NCBI GenBank assembly: GCA_030549495.1
Contig: JAUIRK010000141.1
Location: 294,185 to 358,184 of the forward strand
DNA: 64,000 nt
Source of the DNA: Nectonema munidae
Taxonomy: Eukaryota; Nematomorpha; Nectonematoida; Nectonematidae
Reading direction: 5' to 3'
A program made the position numbers and the translations under genes. Shown in pieces: positions 46,500 through 59,157 of this stretch. The stretch's first letter is position 1; the number at the start of each line of letters is the position of its first letter. A model generated the notes under the pieces. The model saw only the letters and a program-made list of their open reading frames with translations. It made no database searches and was not told the origin of the DNA.

Positions 46500-47670
46500 A
46501 TATTATGAAAGCTTTTAGCAAAAAAAAATTAAATTTAAAATAATTCGTCAAATTTAATTGAAAAAATTTTACGCCTAAACTAAAAAAATTTAAGAAGTGA
46601 TTAAAAAGTTATTGAGAGATGTAAACATATTGAAAAGCAAACTATTATTCATAATTCTATTTTACAAGTACACGGTTCTAGGATAAGTTGCTTACAGGGA
46701 GAAGTTGACAACAATTCTAATCTCATTTTTTTGCTAATCCATTTTCATGCAGTGACCTCAGTTGTTATTATATCTGTAATTTACTTCTTGGCTGAAAACA
46801 AGTTCATAATGTTTGAAAAAATAAATAAACATGTTTAAAAAATTTTGTTACCAACACCGTCCAACACAATATTTCAACCTGTGTACTCACCCCACGCAAT
46901 ACTTTAATCATCACTCTTGATGACTTTACCTTCTTTAGATTTTTATTCTATATGTTTCCTTTCATGGAAAATTTTTCTTAGCAAGATTCGCGGCATAATG
47001 TGTATGTAGACTGTAAAGTGAGTTGGTGTGTGTACATATTTCAATAAATCTTATCTATATTTTTTAGTATATAACATTTATAGTATAGGCATGTTAAACA
47101 ATAAAAGTAATTTTATCTTGTTTTATGAAGATATGATATAAATATGAAAAAGATACTTTGAAATATTCTGCAACTTCTTATAATTGCTTGACTTTCATTA
47201 GTTCTCATATTTTCATGAAAATCAAAAAGAGGAGGGGGACTTAGCGAAAATGAGGGTCGGCTTGGCCCTACAGGCAGCGCGATTGAGCATATATATATCG
47301 TATGTATGATTAGTCCTGAGCAGTTTATCGACCGGATTCCTTTGTTATGAGTGGTACTTTGTGTTGGATCTTTGTGCTTGGATTGGAGAATTGATTCTTT
47401 CATTTAAGATAAGAAGGAGTTTGGCAATCTTAGGATGATTAGAAACAATATTTCGGAAATCTTTTAAAGCTATAGAGGACTCAAAGTATGTGACTGATCC
47501 AACTGGTATATTGAATTGCTTTCAATGTACTTTTCATGAGAAGGTAGGAATTTTCCTAACCGAGAGGAATTTCTTTACCGAGAATTTTCTTTATTAGAGC
47601 TCCATCATAAGTAATAATTTAAAAACCAATCGAACAACTTTTTACTTGGATTTTTTTAGAATGATATTGC
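46500..47670. other. Gene-free DNA with one GC-richer patch
   Basis: The patch 47225-47300 (GAGGGTCGGCTTGGCCCTAC, GGCAGCGCGATTG) is less A+T-rich. A 96-codon minus-strand frame (47113-47403) overlaps it, but it has no recognisable domain. It may be part of an unrecognised repeat. Confidence 0.35.
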
Positions 47671-47677
47671 AGTAAAT

Positions 47678-50600
47678 AAGAAGAAGAAGAAGAAGAAGAA
47701 TTTATTATAATGAAAACACATGTAGAAAACACAGGTAAAATCACAAGAAGCAGCACTATATAAGTACAAAAAAATATATATATAAATAAATTCAATGGTA
47801 ATGAATATAAACTTATAGTTAACCTAGATAAAATAAGACTCAAAAGTGAAACTTCAATATTTAGTAATTTTATGAGTTTATTAAAACTAAAAAATTAAAG
47901 CCTAAAATGGCCGTTACTAGATTTTTCAGAATAGAAATATATTTTTCTTTTTTTGACACAAAGATTATAAAAGTTAAAAATAAGGTTATATTCTGTTTAG
48001 AGATAAAAGGTAATTTTTTATTCTATTTTTAAAGTAAGGTAACGAAACATCCAAGTTATCAAACAAAAATATATTATTTTTAAAGAATTCATTAGTTTTT
48101 TTAAAGATAGAAATATTGGAACCTTTCAGCATATAATCAACTCTAATAGGTAAGTTAGAATTTCTAGTTTTATAAGGAATGACTTATATTTGATGAAATT
48201 TCCATAAATGTCCATGTAAATTTTTTAACAAAAATACCGCTACTCTTAGATGAAATAAGTCTTCTAATCTTAACAGATTATTCTCCCTAAAGATAATACT
48301 AGTATGATCTCTATATTTAAGATTGAAAACTACTCTTAATGCTCGTTTTTGAATAATTTCTATTCGTTTTTTTCCATAGGGTGCTATAATTTAGATATGA
48401 TAAAAAAGATGTTTATAAACTATAAGTCTTATATTTAAGGAGAAAATATTTCGTGTACGATATAGTATACCAATTATTTTGTTCAAATTTAAAACAATTT
48501 GTTCAACATGTTGATTAAATTTTAGTTTCTTATCTATAATTAAGCCTAATATATTAAATTTTTCTACTACTTCTATTTCAGTGTAAATTAAGAAACTCTT
48601 ATCAATTTTTGGTTTATTAGAAATTATCATACATTTTGCTTAAACTTTATTTATCAAAAAGTTGTTATTTTCACACCAATCAAAAAATATATTTAGTTCT
48701 GAATTTAACTTATTGGAATCAATATAAGTGTCGTTTTTTATTTTAGATAAAGGAAAATATGCGCAAATATCATCATTAAAGAGGATATAGGAGAAAAGTC
48801 CTGTTATATGAAATATATCATTAATGGCGATGTTGAAAAGAATTGGTGCAAGAATGGATCCTTGAGGAACACCCGTTTTAATAGGTTGAATGTCTGAGAG
48901 TGTATCATTTAATTTGACTTTTTGAAATCTATTTTTTAGATATGAAGAGAAGAAATGTAGTGAACTTTTACTCAAATTACAATTGGAAAGATTTTTGATT
49001 AGGGAGGAATGGCTTAATCGATCAAAGGCTTTTGAAAGGTCAAAGAAGAAAAGTACCGCATCGTCCTTATTCTCCAAAATCTCTATCATTTTTCCCACTA
49101 TATACCAATGATATGCTTCAGTTGAGTAGTTATTTCTAAATCCAAACTGATAATCATTGATGTATTGGATTGAAGTTATATATTCATTAAATTGTTTATA
49201 AATAAATTTTTCAGATATTTTTGACAGTGTTGGTATTATGGAAATAGGTCTATAATTATCAATTGAAAATTTATCATTTTTTTTATTAATAGGTATAACT
49301 TTATGTACTTTTAAAGCGTGAGGAAACATGTTATTTGATAAAGCAAGATTAATAGAATACGATAAAGGGACGCTTAAATAGTATTTTATATGTTTCATTG
49401 ATTTTCCATATATATCTTCGTTATTATTATTTTTGAATTCATCAATAATTGCTAGTATTTCTTCATACGTGCTAAAATTGAGTTCAAAAAACCAGGTGTA
49501 TTTTTTTGAGAAGAAATATCATATTCTGAACTGGAATTATTTATTGTGTTTGTGAAACATTCATTGAACTTATTAGCTGCTGCAAAATCATCAGGTATAT
49601 TCAACCCATCTTTTATACATATTTTAGTCTTATTCTTATTTTTAATAACTTCATTTATTTTGTACCAAACTTTTTGCATTGAGTTGCATTTAGCAAAATT
49701 GTTAGAGAAATACTTTTCTTTTGAGTTCCGTATTTTGTTTTTCAAAATTATAAATTAGCTTTTCGTTGATACGTTTTTATGTTTTTTTTGTATTTCTGAT
49801 AAACTCTATCACGTTTTGTCTAATATTTCAAAGCTAATCCAAGGTTTGTATTTATACTTATTAATTTTTAATGTTTTAGTTGATTCTTTTATCAAAAAAC
49901 GTATATTTTGGGTTAAAAAATTGAATAAAATGTCGGGATTACTATTATTTTCATCTGTATTCAAAAACCACTCAGTTTCTGCAGCTAAAGATTGAAATAA
50001 TTTTATATCGAGTTTTTTATTGAAAGGTTTCTTGTTAATGATTCGAATTCTCAGATCTAATGATAATAGAATTGGGATATGGTCAGAGAAATGGGACATA
50101 CAATTATAAGCCGCGTAATTAGAAAAATTGTTACTAAGAAAAAAGTTATCTATTAGACTGTTTGATTGTAGTCGGGTAGGTACAGTAATTGCGGGAATCA
50201 AATAATTAGAAATAATCAAACAAAAAAATCGATTAATATACGAGTTAGTTAGTTTAAATAAATCAAAATTAAAATCTCCACAGAAAAGATTAAATGAATT
50301 TCTATCAAGATTGGTAAGTAGTTTTTCAAAAAAGATCAAAAAATTATCAATTGTTTTTTACAAAAAGATGGCAATCTGTATATATTGTGTACAATGAGTT
50401 TTCTGAAATCAGATATTTCAACTATTTTGATATTCAAATGAGTTGGAAAAAAACTTGCTACAACTTAATCGAGCACATAAATCATTACGGACAAAAAACA
50501 TGAGCCCACCATGTAGTGAAGCTCTTCTAGGAGCATTGAAAGTAGTGAATCCTTTTAATCTATATTGAGTTGTCTCTTCAACACACCATGTTTCTTGTAA

Positions 50601-50825
50601 ACATATTATAGAAAGAGGTTTGGTTAGGAACTCAGTTAATTTATCTATAAATATTTCAAGTTCATTAAACTTGCTATGTAAAGATTGAACTTTTAAGCTC
50701 AAAATATTATTTTCATACAATTCTATTAATTTTTGGTCTAGATATATATTATGTGAGTTTTTTAGGTTATTTGTGTCAAAAAAAATATTGTTATCAAAAA
50801 TAAAACTTTTACCTTTGTTAATCAT
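47678..50825 (-). pseudogene. LINE copy A ORF2: endonuclease and reverse transcriptase, plus 3' end
   Basis: ATG at 50825 starts ORF2. The apurinic-type endonuclease shows LSIICLQETW (50600), CGDFNFDLF (50280) and FSDHIPILL (50085). After frame breaks, the reverse transcriptase (49398-48640) shows VIPINKKNDKFSIDNYRPIS, FFFDLSKAFDRLSH with the motif A aspartate, GVPQGSILAPILFNIAIND, and FNDD, which satisfies the catalytic (F/Y)xDD. One in-frame TAA at 48640-48642 separates this from NKPKIDKSFL...LIIDKKLKFNQHVEQI. C-terminal sequence continues to about 48000. The 3' end is AATAAATTC followed by (TTC)n on the minus strand (47701-47678). Jockey/CR1-like organisation; frameshifts and stops make it inactive. 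Confidence 0.8.
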
Positions 50826-51950
50826 GAGTTATTGTTATACTTTTAATATACTGCAGCTCTTTTTGTACATAAGGACATGAGAAATTCATAGCAGAGTGAT
50901 TTGATGTCTCTTCATTATATTTTTGGCAAGTATAACATTTATGGTCAGAAGGAATATTTTTAACTGGACAAGCGTTTGATTTGTGAGGAGAAGAACAGTA
51001 TTTGAAAATGGTTGATTTGAGACACTTTGAAGAAGTATGTCCAAACATTAAACAGTTCCCACATTGTATGTGAGAGAAGAAAGGCTTTAATTTCATAACT
51101 TGGAGCATAAAATAAAAGCTGAAATCCTTCTTTTTTATAAATGAAAAAATTTCAGGGGATAACTTTAAAACAACAATTTTTTTTATCATTATGTATGTCT
51201 TTTGTAAAAAGAAGATCCAAATTTTTTCCATTGTCTACCATTGTCTTTATATCTTCGTTTTTATCTAGTATTAGTTTAATTACAAAATCGTTAGGTATGT
51301 TTTTCGGTATAACGAATGAGATTTTTTGTAGTAAAACTTTGATTTTTTTAAGATCAATATCATCATTATTAGAAAGTAAATTTTCAGCTTTTTCTAGGCT
51401 GTCTTTATCAGGAAAACGTATCCTCAGTTTGTTTTTTTGTAGGTTTGCTAGATAAGATTTTTACATTGTTCAAGATTGACGTAGTTTTTTCTTTTACTTC
51501 TTCAATATTTAAGTTCTTTGAACTAAACTAACACCTAATAGAACTAAACACCACTTTAGTTTATCTTTAATCTTTCTAAAGATTTCAAAAATTATTTCCG
51601 TTAGGTTTAAATTCAGGCATAGGTAGAAAATCTTTGATGTTGGAGTCAGGATGCTTTTTTTGAAGTTTATAACAAGGTTCTTAAAAGCATTAACCTTTAA
51701 CTTTTAGAAGTTGTTAACACATTCTTAAAAGAATAACAAAAAATTCTATAAGCCAACTAGCATCATGTAGGTTATTTGTAAATAATAACACACCGTCGTT
51801 GTAATCTAAAATTTTACTTTGGATGCTAGTATGTCTTTTTGTAAATGTTATAAATGAGTTTCTTGTGGACAAATTATAAAACTCTTGGTAAATGAAAGGC
51901 TCCCATTGAGAATCTCGGAAAATAATAACATTTGTTAGCTTCAAAGTTAT
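50818..51950 (-). pseudogene. LINE copy A ORF1: zinc-knuckle gag-like protein
   Basis: The minus-strand frame 51231-50818 has CGNCLMFGHTSSKC, a CX2CX4HX4C knuckle, followed by related clusters (YCSSPHKSNAC and CYTCQKYNEETSNH...C). These are typical of LINE ORF1 nucleic-acid-binding proteins. Upstream, another frame (51455-51235) gives ILLSNNDDIDLKKIKVL-like sequence of the central domain, so a frameshift lies near 51235. The stop codon (50820-50818) overlaps the ORF2 ATG (50825) in ATGATTAA, giving tightly coupled ORFs. The N-terminal end, near 51950, is not defined. Confidence 0.65.
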
Positions 51951-52321
51951 AACAGTTTTTTGAAAGTTCTTTTAAAAAACCTTGAGATTTCTACCTTTGT
52001 ATGAAAAAGCATTCTTTTTACAAAAAATGGAGCTAAGTTGGGGTTGTCAGGAGAATAGTTTCTGCTTTGAACAGCATTGATGTAAATGGGAAATTCTGAA
52101 TGAATGGGTGGGTACATTTACTTTTATTATGATGTCGCATTCTTAATATTGTTTTTTGTCTAGGAATGTGGTGTGAGTGTAATTGTAAATTGGGCTGGGT
52201 GCAACATTTGGCATCTGTTATATAGATTGCTGATGATAATGTTAGATGATTTCAAATAATTGAATTTTTATTTTTAAATATTAAAATAAATCAAAATTTT
52301 TTTAATTTTTTTTCTAGAATT

Positions 52322-53850
52322 AACTGGAGACTTAACTAGATTATTTATTTTAAAGCTTACAAAAATAATTAAATTTCAAAATTGTAAAGATATTTTTTTT
52401 TATTTGTTTATTATTCTATTTTTTTTGTTTCTGTGTATCTTTTTAGTTTTTTTAATCTTTGTTGTCATTTGCATGAAATGGTAACTTATTTATTCCGAAT
52501 TTGACTATACAAAATTCATTAGTTTTGTTAGATCTTTTTAATTTACTTGCTATTTAAAATTTTTAATTTTCTCAATAAAAAAAGGGTAATTTTTTCTTTT
52601 AAAAAAGATAATTAAATTTTTTTTTATATTTTTCTTTTTTAATGAATTCTATTGTTAGAAATGAGGCTCACAGTACGGTTAATCGTGTTTTTCTTAGAGA
52701 TTAAATATAAAAAATTGTTTATAATAAATGCTTTATTAAATAATTTTAAATTATTTGATTGGTATTTTTAACGATAAATTGTGTAAAACTTTTTCATATC
52801 TGCAAGTCATAACTGGAAACGTCAGTAGATTGTTTCTTTTAAAGCTTGCAAAAATAATTAAATTTCTTTATTTAAAAATAAGAAATGTTACAATATTTAT
52901 AATTTTATTCTTTTGCTTTTTGGCATACATTTTTCATTTTATTATTTTAGGCGTATCCTTTTGTCAAAAATGAGACAATATAAGGTAAAGTTTATTTATT
53001 CTTTTTTAGAATTTGAAATTACAGGGAATATTTAAAACAATGATTCTTTGTTTCATTTCAAATTTTTTGATCAATATTTTTACGATAATATATATTTTTT
53101 ATCCTTATATTGCGTGAAATCAGAAACTTCAGTAGATTGTTTCTTTTTTGCAAAAATGTTTAAATAATAAATGATACACTTGTTTTTTATTTTTAAAATT
53201 TTGTTTTTGTGTATATTTACCTCTTATTCTTTTGGTGAATTCTGCTCTCAAATATGAATCGGTAAATTATTTATTCACTCATAAAATTTGGCTTTACATA
53301 AATATTTAAACCATTAATTTTGTTAGATTTTTTTAATTTATTTGATTGATATTCATTGGCGTAGCTGGAATTTAAAAAATGCGGTTGCACCTTTTTTAAA
53401 GAAAATAAAAATGCGTAATTTATCAAAAGCTTAAAAGTCAAAATTTTTTGTAAAAAAATTTGAAGTCTGCGGGAATTTTTGATAAAAATTTAAACATTTT
53501 ATCAATGCAGATAGATTTATAATAGCTGGAAATTTTTAAGAAAATTAAAATGCAAGGGGCACAGGACCCGTCCTTGCTACGCCATTTTTTGTGCTGTAAT
53601 TTTTTTTATTTACATATGTCTAGGATCAGCAAATCATTACCGGAAACTTCTATACGTTGTTTCTTTTAAAGCTTGCAAAAATAATTAAATTTCTTTATTT
53701 TAATAATAAGAAATGTTACATATATTTTTTTGCCCTTCTGTGTATCCTTATCCCTTTTGTCCAAGAAAAAAATGAAAAAAAAGTTTTCAAAAATGAGATG
53801 CAAGGAACGTTAGTCTGGTTATTATATCCTAGAATTTAAATATACAAAAT
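52322..53850. repeat. Degenerate tandem array, period near 300 bp
   Basis: The block GGAAAC-n-TAGATTGTTTCTTTTAAAGC, then TTGCAAAAATAATTAAATTT, recurs at about 52327, 52816, 53123 and 53643. Each is followed by similar TTTATTTnnAATAAGAAATGTTACA and AAAAATGAGA blocks. Spacings are 489, 307 and 520. The last shrinks to about 292 when the 228-bp inserted element (53357-53584) is removed, so the basic unit is near 300 bp. No coding sequence. Confidence 0.65.
53357..53584. mobile_element. MITE with TGGCGTAGC ends inside the 300-bp array
   Basis: The left end reads TGGCGTAGCTGGAATTT. The complement of the right end reads TGGCGTAGCAAGGACGGG. The GC-richer right part includes GGGGCACAGGACCCG. It interrupts one unit of the surrounding array, whose period is restored when it is removed. 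That defines it as an insertion. Superfamily unknown. Confidence 0.6.
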
Positions 53851-56020
53851 ATTTATAATCAATGATTGCTTAGATTGTTTCTCAAAAAAAAATTAAAATA
53901 CCAATGTTTGCAAATCAGTTAATTTTACGTTACGTTTTTTTTAATTGAAAAACACTAAAGAAAGGATTTTAAAATATAAATATTCTCAATTTTATAAATA
54001 ACCTTAAATTTTTCCATAAAATATTTATTTAAGTCCGAAATCATTTTTTGTAGTTTCAAGTTAAGTCATCAACTTCAAATAGCCGCGAATTAAACTATAT
54101 CAGCTTTTGTTTATGGCTATACTTTAAAATTTTTTTTATCAATTTTTATATGCTGAAAAGGTGTACTTCTTTTCCATTGTTGCATTTATTGATATTTCCA
54201 ATTTTATGCTTTTTTTACTTTCTTCAACATAAATAAAAATTTACAAGACATCGAAAAATATTTTATAATAACTCTTTTTTCAAAAGGAGCTAAATAATCT
54301 AATCATTAAAATAATCTACAGGGGATGATTGCGCTCCGCCCTACGTGGTATCATATTTCTATCGATGTTGAGAAAAAATTTTCCCTGAATGCCCATGAGT
54401 ACTAGCATTTTAGATCTGGTCAATTTCTCGTTGTTTAAACTTCTTTATTTTCTTTTTTATTCTTATGAGCATCTACTTTTTAGGTAATGGAGAATAAAGA
54501 ATGAAGCTTAATCATTCCTGCCTATCTAATATCCCGAATACTTACTATTTCTATATTTTTATTTCTCGTTTTGTAAATAAATAATTTTTCACATTTGTAA
54601 GTATTTTTTCTTTTCAGATTAGTGTTTCTCAAACTTTTTCTACTTAACATCCCTCTCCCCATAATGCCACTATTTTAAAAAAAAAGTCCCATACTTATAA
54701 AATATATTTTTACACAACATTTTTCATCTTTTTCCATGTGAGGTTTTGATTTCATTTTACCCGCAAAATTTGATTTAAACTTGATATAACTAAAATTGAC
54801 TTAAAATTTTATTTACGCCAATAAATTTATTTTCTACCTTACCATATGCGAAATAAATAAAACTATCTTGGTTCTTTCCGAATAAGGAATAGAGAGTTTT
54901 GGCAGAGTTTCTCATCCTTACTGGTAGTGCAGCATTTTCCGTAATCGAGGAAGAAATAATTCGTGCACTTGAAATATAGAACCTACAAATTAATTTTTAT
55001 AATGATTCATGAAATTATTTTCATTCAAAGTTGACAAATTTCGATAACTTTAAAAAAATATGTTCGTAAATTTGTGCCCGCTCCTCTCTGACGTAGGTCT
55101 CCCTTCTGTGTTTCTTCCCCCACTTCCTAAATTCTTCTTTCCCCTCCTTTGTTTATATCTTTTTTGAATAATGCAATAAATTTTCCTTTTTTTTTAAGAA
55201 AATTTAATTCATAAGAAATGATTTAAAAAATTATATAGTGTTAAATATTGCAAAATTATATTCGAGATTTTAAATCTATCATAAACAATCTAAAATCTTC
55301 CAGTGTTTCAATCAAGAAAAAATTGTCATAATATTAGTTATTTGTAAATACATAAAAAAAACAAAGGTATTAAAAACTATTTTATTGTGACAAATTCTAT
55401 TATTTAGAAGTCTCTTCAAATTATCATAAATCATTCAGTTGATTAATTTGATAATTTTTTACTTTATTACACCTTTAAAAAAACATTTATCTTCAGAATA
55501 ACGAATGATCGCTAGCACCCCAACCAATATATTTTTGTCATTTTCTTGTATTTGCCAAATTTTTGCACCCAGATGCAACTAACTAAATCCCTCATTCAAG
55601 AAGATTTCTCTATCCATATGGGTTGTTTTAGTTATTCTGTGCTACACTTTTGAAAAAATGAGATTTAGGTTCTACTGTTCCCCTAGCCCTCAGTCGTATT
55701 AAAGTTTAATTTTATAAAATTCTTTTTTTTTAAGTTAGAGAGTTCTTCGTATACTTTTTTCATATTATTTCTGTTTATACATTCACAACACTCATTATTA
55801 TACTTAGCCCTTCATTTCTTGTGGGAAATCTAAATAAAATGGCTCATTTTTAAGAAAAATTAGTTCTTTGTCATCGTGACAATAATAGGGGTAAGTGTAA
55901 CTAAAACTCTTATGAATAGTAATCACCAGGGCAAACAGAAATTGGCCGGCCTAACATGTTGACAAAATTGAATTTTATCTCAAAAATTTTTGACATAAAT
56001 GAAATCATGTTTAAAAACTT
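53851..56020. other. Gene-free A+T-rich DNA
   Basis: No coding region, RNA gene or clear repeat was recognised. Short C/T-rich tracts lie near 55080-55150. Confidence 0.45.
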
Positions 56021-56024
56021 TTTG

Positions 56025-56335
56025 CAAGCAGCTCTTATATAAAAATATACTTTTTGAATTTAACAAACCCAGACCAAACAGTTCTAAAGCCAGTGCGTTT
56101 TGGAGCTGTTTTTGTCATAATTTATTTAAATCAAAATATAAAGAAAAAATTGTTTTTTGATTGAATTTAGAGAATTCAGGCCAACCCATCCTAAAATAGA
56201 TGAGTTTCATAATTATTTTTAATTAAATATATTTTATAACAAAATATAAAGAAAATTTTTTTTGATGCATTTAGCGAACCTAGGATAACTCTTCTTAAAA
56301 CAGATGAATTTGACAAGTATTTTGTATCTATTTAA
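56025..56335. repeat. Short tandem array, period near 108 bp
   Basis: AAAATATAAAGAAAA, followed by a T run, GATTGAATTTAG or GATGCATTTAG, and AAAATAGATGAGTTT or AAAACAGATGAATTT, repeats at 56133 and 56241. A more degenerate unit precedes them. About 2.5 units are visible. Confidence 0.55.
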
Positions 56336-56739
56336 ATAGTGAGATAAAGGGTGCGCCAATGACTCCTTATGTAAGATGGGGCTTCTCTATCTTCTAAACT
56401 TCTTGCTTAAAATCCTTCAATTATTTTGCATTATTCATTCGACTTTTATTCTGTTCATTAGGTAAGTCATCTTTCGTTTTTATATCTTTCATATATCGTC
56501 CTTTTGTAGGTAACTAATTGACTCACACAAACACCTTTTCTGTGCAATTTTGATATAACTAGTTAGTTTTTGATTGGTTCCTCCTATTTTCTCATTCAAT
56601 TTATTTTATGCAAGAGATTTTGGATCGTTGTTTAAAATGGAAACTATAACAGAAGATTTTGCTTCTAAAGAAGCTTTTCTTAGCTTTTTTATGGAGCCAT
56701 AACTAGTTTTACGATTATCTCACATACTTCATTTATTGA

Positions 56740-57250
56740 TTGTTTTTGCATTTAGAATTTAATACTTAAGTGTGAAACAAAGTTGCGATTTATATCTAAA
56801 ATCTGTCTTCAAGAACACTCATTCAAATTTTACATGAAATATACACATTTTCATATCAAATCAACAATGCCAATTTCATTTATAGATTATTTTTGCATTT
56901 GGATTTCAAAATACTTATAAGTGTGAAACAAAGTTGAGGTTTATTTCTAAAATCTGTCTTTGAGAACATTCATTCAAATTTTACATGAAATATGCACATT
57001 TTCATATCAAATCAACAATGCCAATTTCATTTATAGATTATTTTTGCATTTGGATTTCAAAATTACCTATAAGTTTAAAATAAATATGTGGTTCACTTCT
57101 AAAAATTGTTCCCAAAAACTAAATTTGCGGTTTACATCAAAAATCTGACTACGAGAACATTCATTCAAATTTTACATGAAATACGCACATTTTTATAGCA
57201 AATCAACAATGATAATTCCAATTATAGATTGTTTTTGGATTTAGAATGTG
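56740..57250. repeat. Tandem array, three units of about 150 bp
   Basis: ATTCAAATTTTACATGAAAT occurs at 56821, 56972 and 57163. Each copy is preceded by AAAATCTG and GAGAACATTC or similar, and followed by ACATTTTCATATCAAATC, AACAATGCCAATTTCATTTA and TTTTTGCATTTGGATTTC blocks. Spacings are 151 and 191; the second includes about 40 extra bases (near 57075-57115). Units 1 and 2 are very similar, so amplification was fairly recent. Confidence 0.8.
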
Positions 57251-57985
57251 AAAATACTTGTAAACGTGAATCAAATTTGCAAATCAGGTGTTTTACACAT
57301 ATGTACGCATTTTCAAGTAGGCTGAATCCAACAGTGATGTTTATTTTTTATAAAATTAATCATACCTGTCAAAAGATGATTGACATATGACGCTTCAACT
57401 GAAATAATGGACTCCATGATTAAATAGTTATACGTAGCTATATAAATGTAATTTATTTTGTCACAGAACAAATAGAATTATAAGTAGGCAAAACAAAATT
57501 GCAAAAAAAGAAAATATAATTGAAAATGATATAAAACTAAAAACGGGATTTTATACCGAATTCAATGAGGTGATTTTTTTAATGAAATTAATTAAATACA
57601 AAAGAAGGACTCTGTAGAGGCATATTTTGATGCGCATCATTTTATTTGAAGGAGAAAGACAGTTCGGTTATACCAGTCACTCTACAATATCTCGAAACAA
57701 GCTGAATCGGTCAATTTAAATAAGTTTCGTGTTTGACCATTTGGAGAAAGTTTTATACGTATAATCAAACAATATACAAATGAACGAAGATGATAAAGTT
57801 GAAACATAATTTATTTATAATAAAAATTTGATCGTTTTTTTATTCCTAAAATAAAAATAATAAAGTTTTTCTGCATAAAATTTGCCCTTTTATTTAATAA
57901 TTGCTGGCAGTATTTAAAAAAAAGTGAATTATCTCCTTTATTGAAAACTGTCAAGGATAATAAAAATAGTTTTAAAAAAGAAGAG
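57251..57985. other. Gene-free A+T-rich DNA
   Basis: No coding or repeat feature was recognised. Confidence 0.4.
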
Positions 57986-57989
57986 AAAA

Positions 57990-58520
57990 ACTTTATTCGA
58001 AAATTTGATAATCAAGATTCAATAAAACATTTAAAAGAAATTTACATTTCTTGGGGTTTTCTCTTTATTAAAAGCAAAAATAGTACCTGCATTTACTCTT
58101 GCCGTATCTAATAGATAATAAAAAGCGGCTACTGTCCATTTTTTTGTTTTTCTATTTGTGGAATAATTTCTTATTCTCTGATCGACTATATCCGTTCTAC
58201 CCTTGGAAAAATCGTACTGTTTAAAAATTTCAAGTTTACTTTTTTCATCGTCTATTGTAATTCCTAAAATGGGGGAAAATTTTCCTTTCCTTTTGATTTA
58301 GAAAATACTACATAACTATGAATTGATAAAAATTCTCTATCTATATCCCAGCAAAACTTATAAGAAAATTCATCTCTATTATCTAAACTTTTTATACTTT
58401 GCGGAATACCTTTTCTTCTTGTGTCAAGCTATCTCTATAGAGGTATACAAACGGTCAATGGTTAAATTTCGACTTCTCAAAGATAAATATGCAGTGATAA
58501 TGCCTCTTATAAGTGTATAA
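57990..58520 (-). pseudogene. piggyBac-like transposase C-terminal remnant (copy C)
   Basis: Read on the minus strand from 58510, one finds LTIDRLYTSIEIA, like the LTxDNWFTSI segment after the second catalytic aspartate, with the asparagine replaced. NRDEFSYKFCWDIDREFLS and SYVVFSKSKGKENF (the VxYKPKKxKNV-like segment) follow. Last is FSKGRTDIVDQRIRNYSTNR then KTKKWTVAAFYYLLD (58210-58110), matching the piggyBac block KGGVDTLDQM...YSxxRKTRRWPLxxFYxMLD, where the third aspartate lies. Frameshifts and stops separate the pieces. It is more divergent from copies A and B than they are from each other. Confidence 0.75.
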
Positions 58521-59155
58521 GTTCTATATAATTTTTCTCAATATATACATCGTTACCTTGGCAAAACTTGGATAGCATTTTCTGAAGAAGAGGGAGCCTA
58601 CTTTATATATACAAATGTAAGAAAGTTTGAGAAGTTATAACTTCATTCCTGCGAAATAGAAACTTACCAAATTTTGCATATCTGTTTGCACATATAAATG
58701 GAATATTCAAAGTTTGAAAAAATGATATATAATATTTAAAAAACATGATGTAATCATGCAAACTCCATTTAAAATATAATTCACAACGTAATTTTCATTT
58801 TAAAGTCTAAAAATGAAAAAAAAAATTTTTTAACATAAATATATGAATCAATTTTATAGTATAATGATGAGTATCAAAATTAATATTCGTGCCTCATTGG
58901 AAATTTTGATACTAAAAAAATTTGTTTTATTATAGATTCCTAATAAAATCGAAACTTCAAAGAGAAATAAATTCATTTGTGAAATGACTAAAAATTTGAA
59001 TATAGTCTTTGGAGAATAGCATGAAAACAAATCGTTCAAAAATCAGTACAATATATCTGACCGCAAACATATCACTATTTTAAAAAGTCACAAATTAATC
59101 AAAAATGTTAAAAAAAACTTTTTATAACTACTTAAATAAAGAGTTAATTTTTTTC
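58521..59155. other. Gene-free A+T-rich DNA
   Basis: Nothing recognisable beyond A/T runs. It may hold eroded N-terminal sequence of the adjacent piggyBac remnant. Confidence 0.35.
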
Positions 59156-59157
59156 AG

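Noticed and set aside
50418..50460. Possible intact LINE open for retrotransposition
   Set aside because: Although the FNDD motif and the ORF1/ORF2 overlap survive, ORF2 has breaks near 50418, 49800 and 49450 and an in-frame stop at 48640. The copy is inactive.
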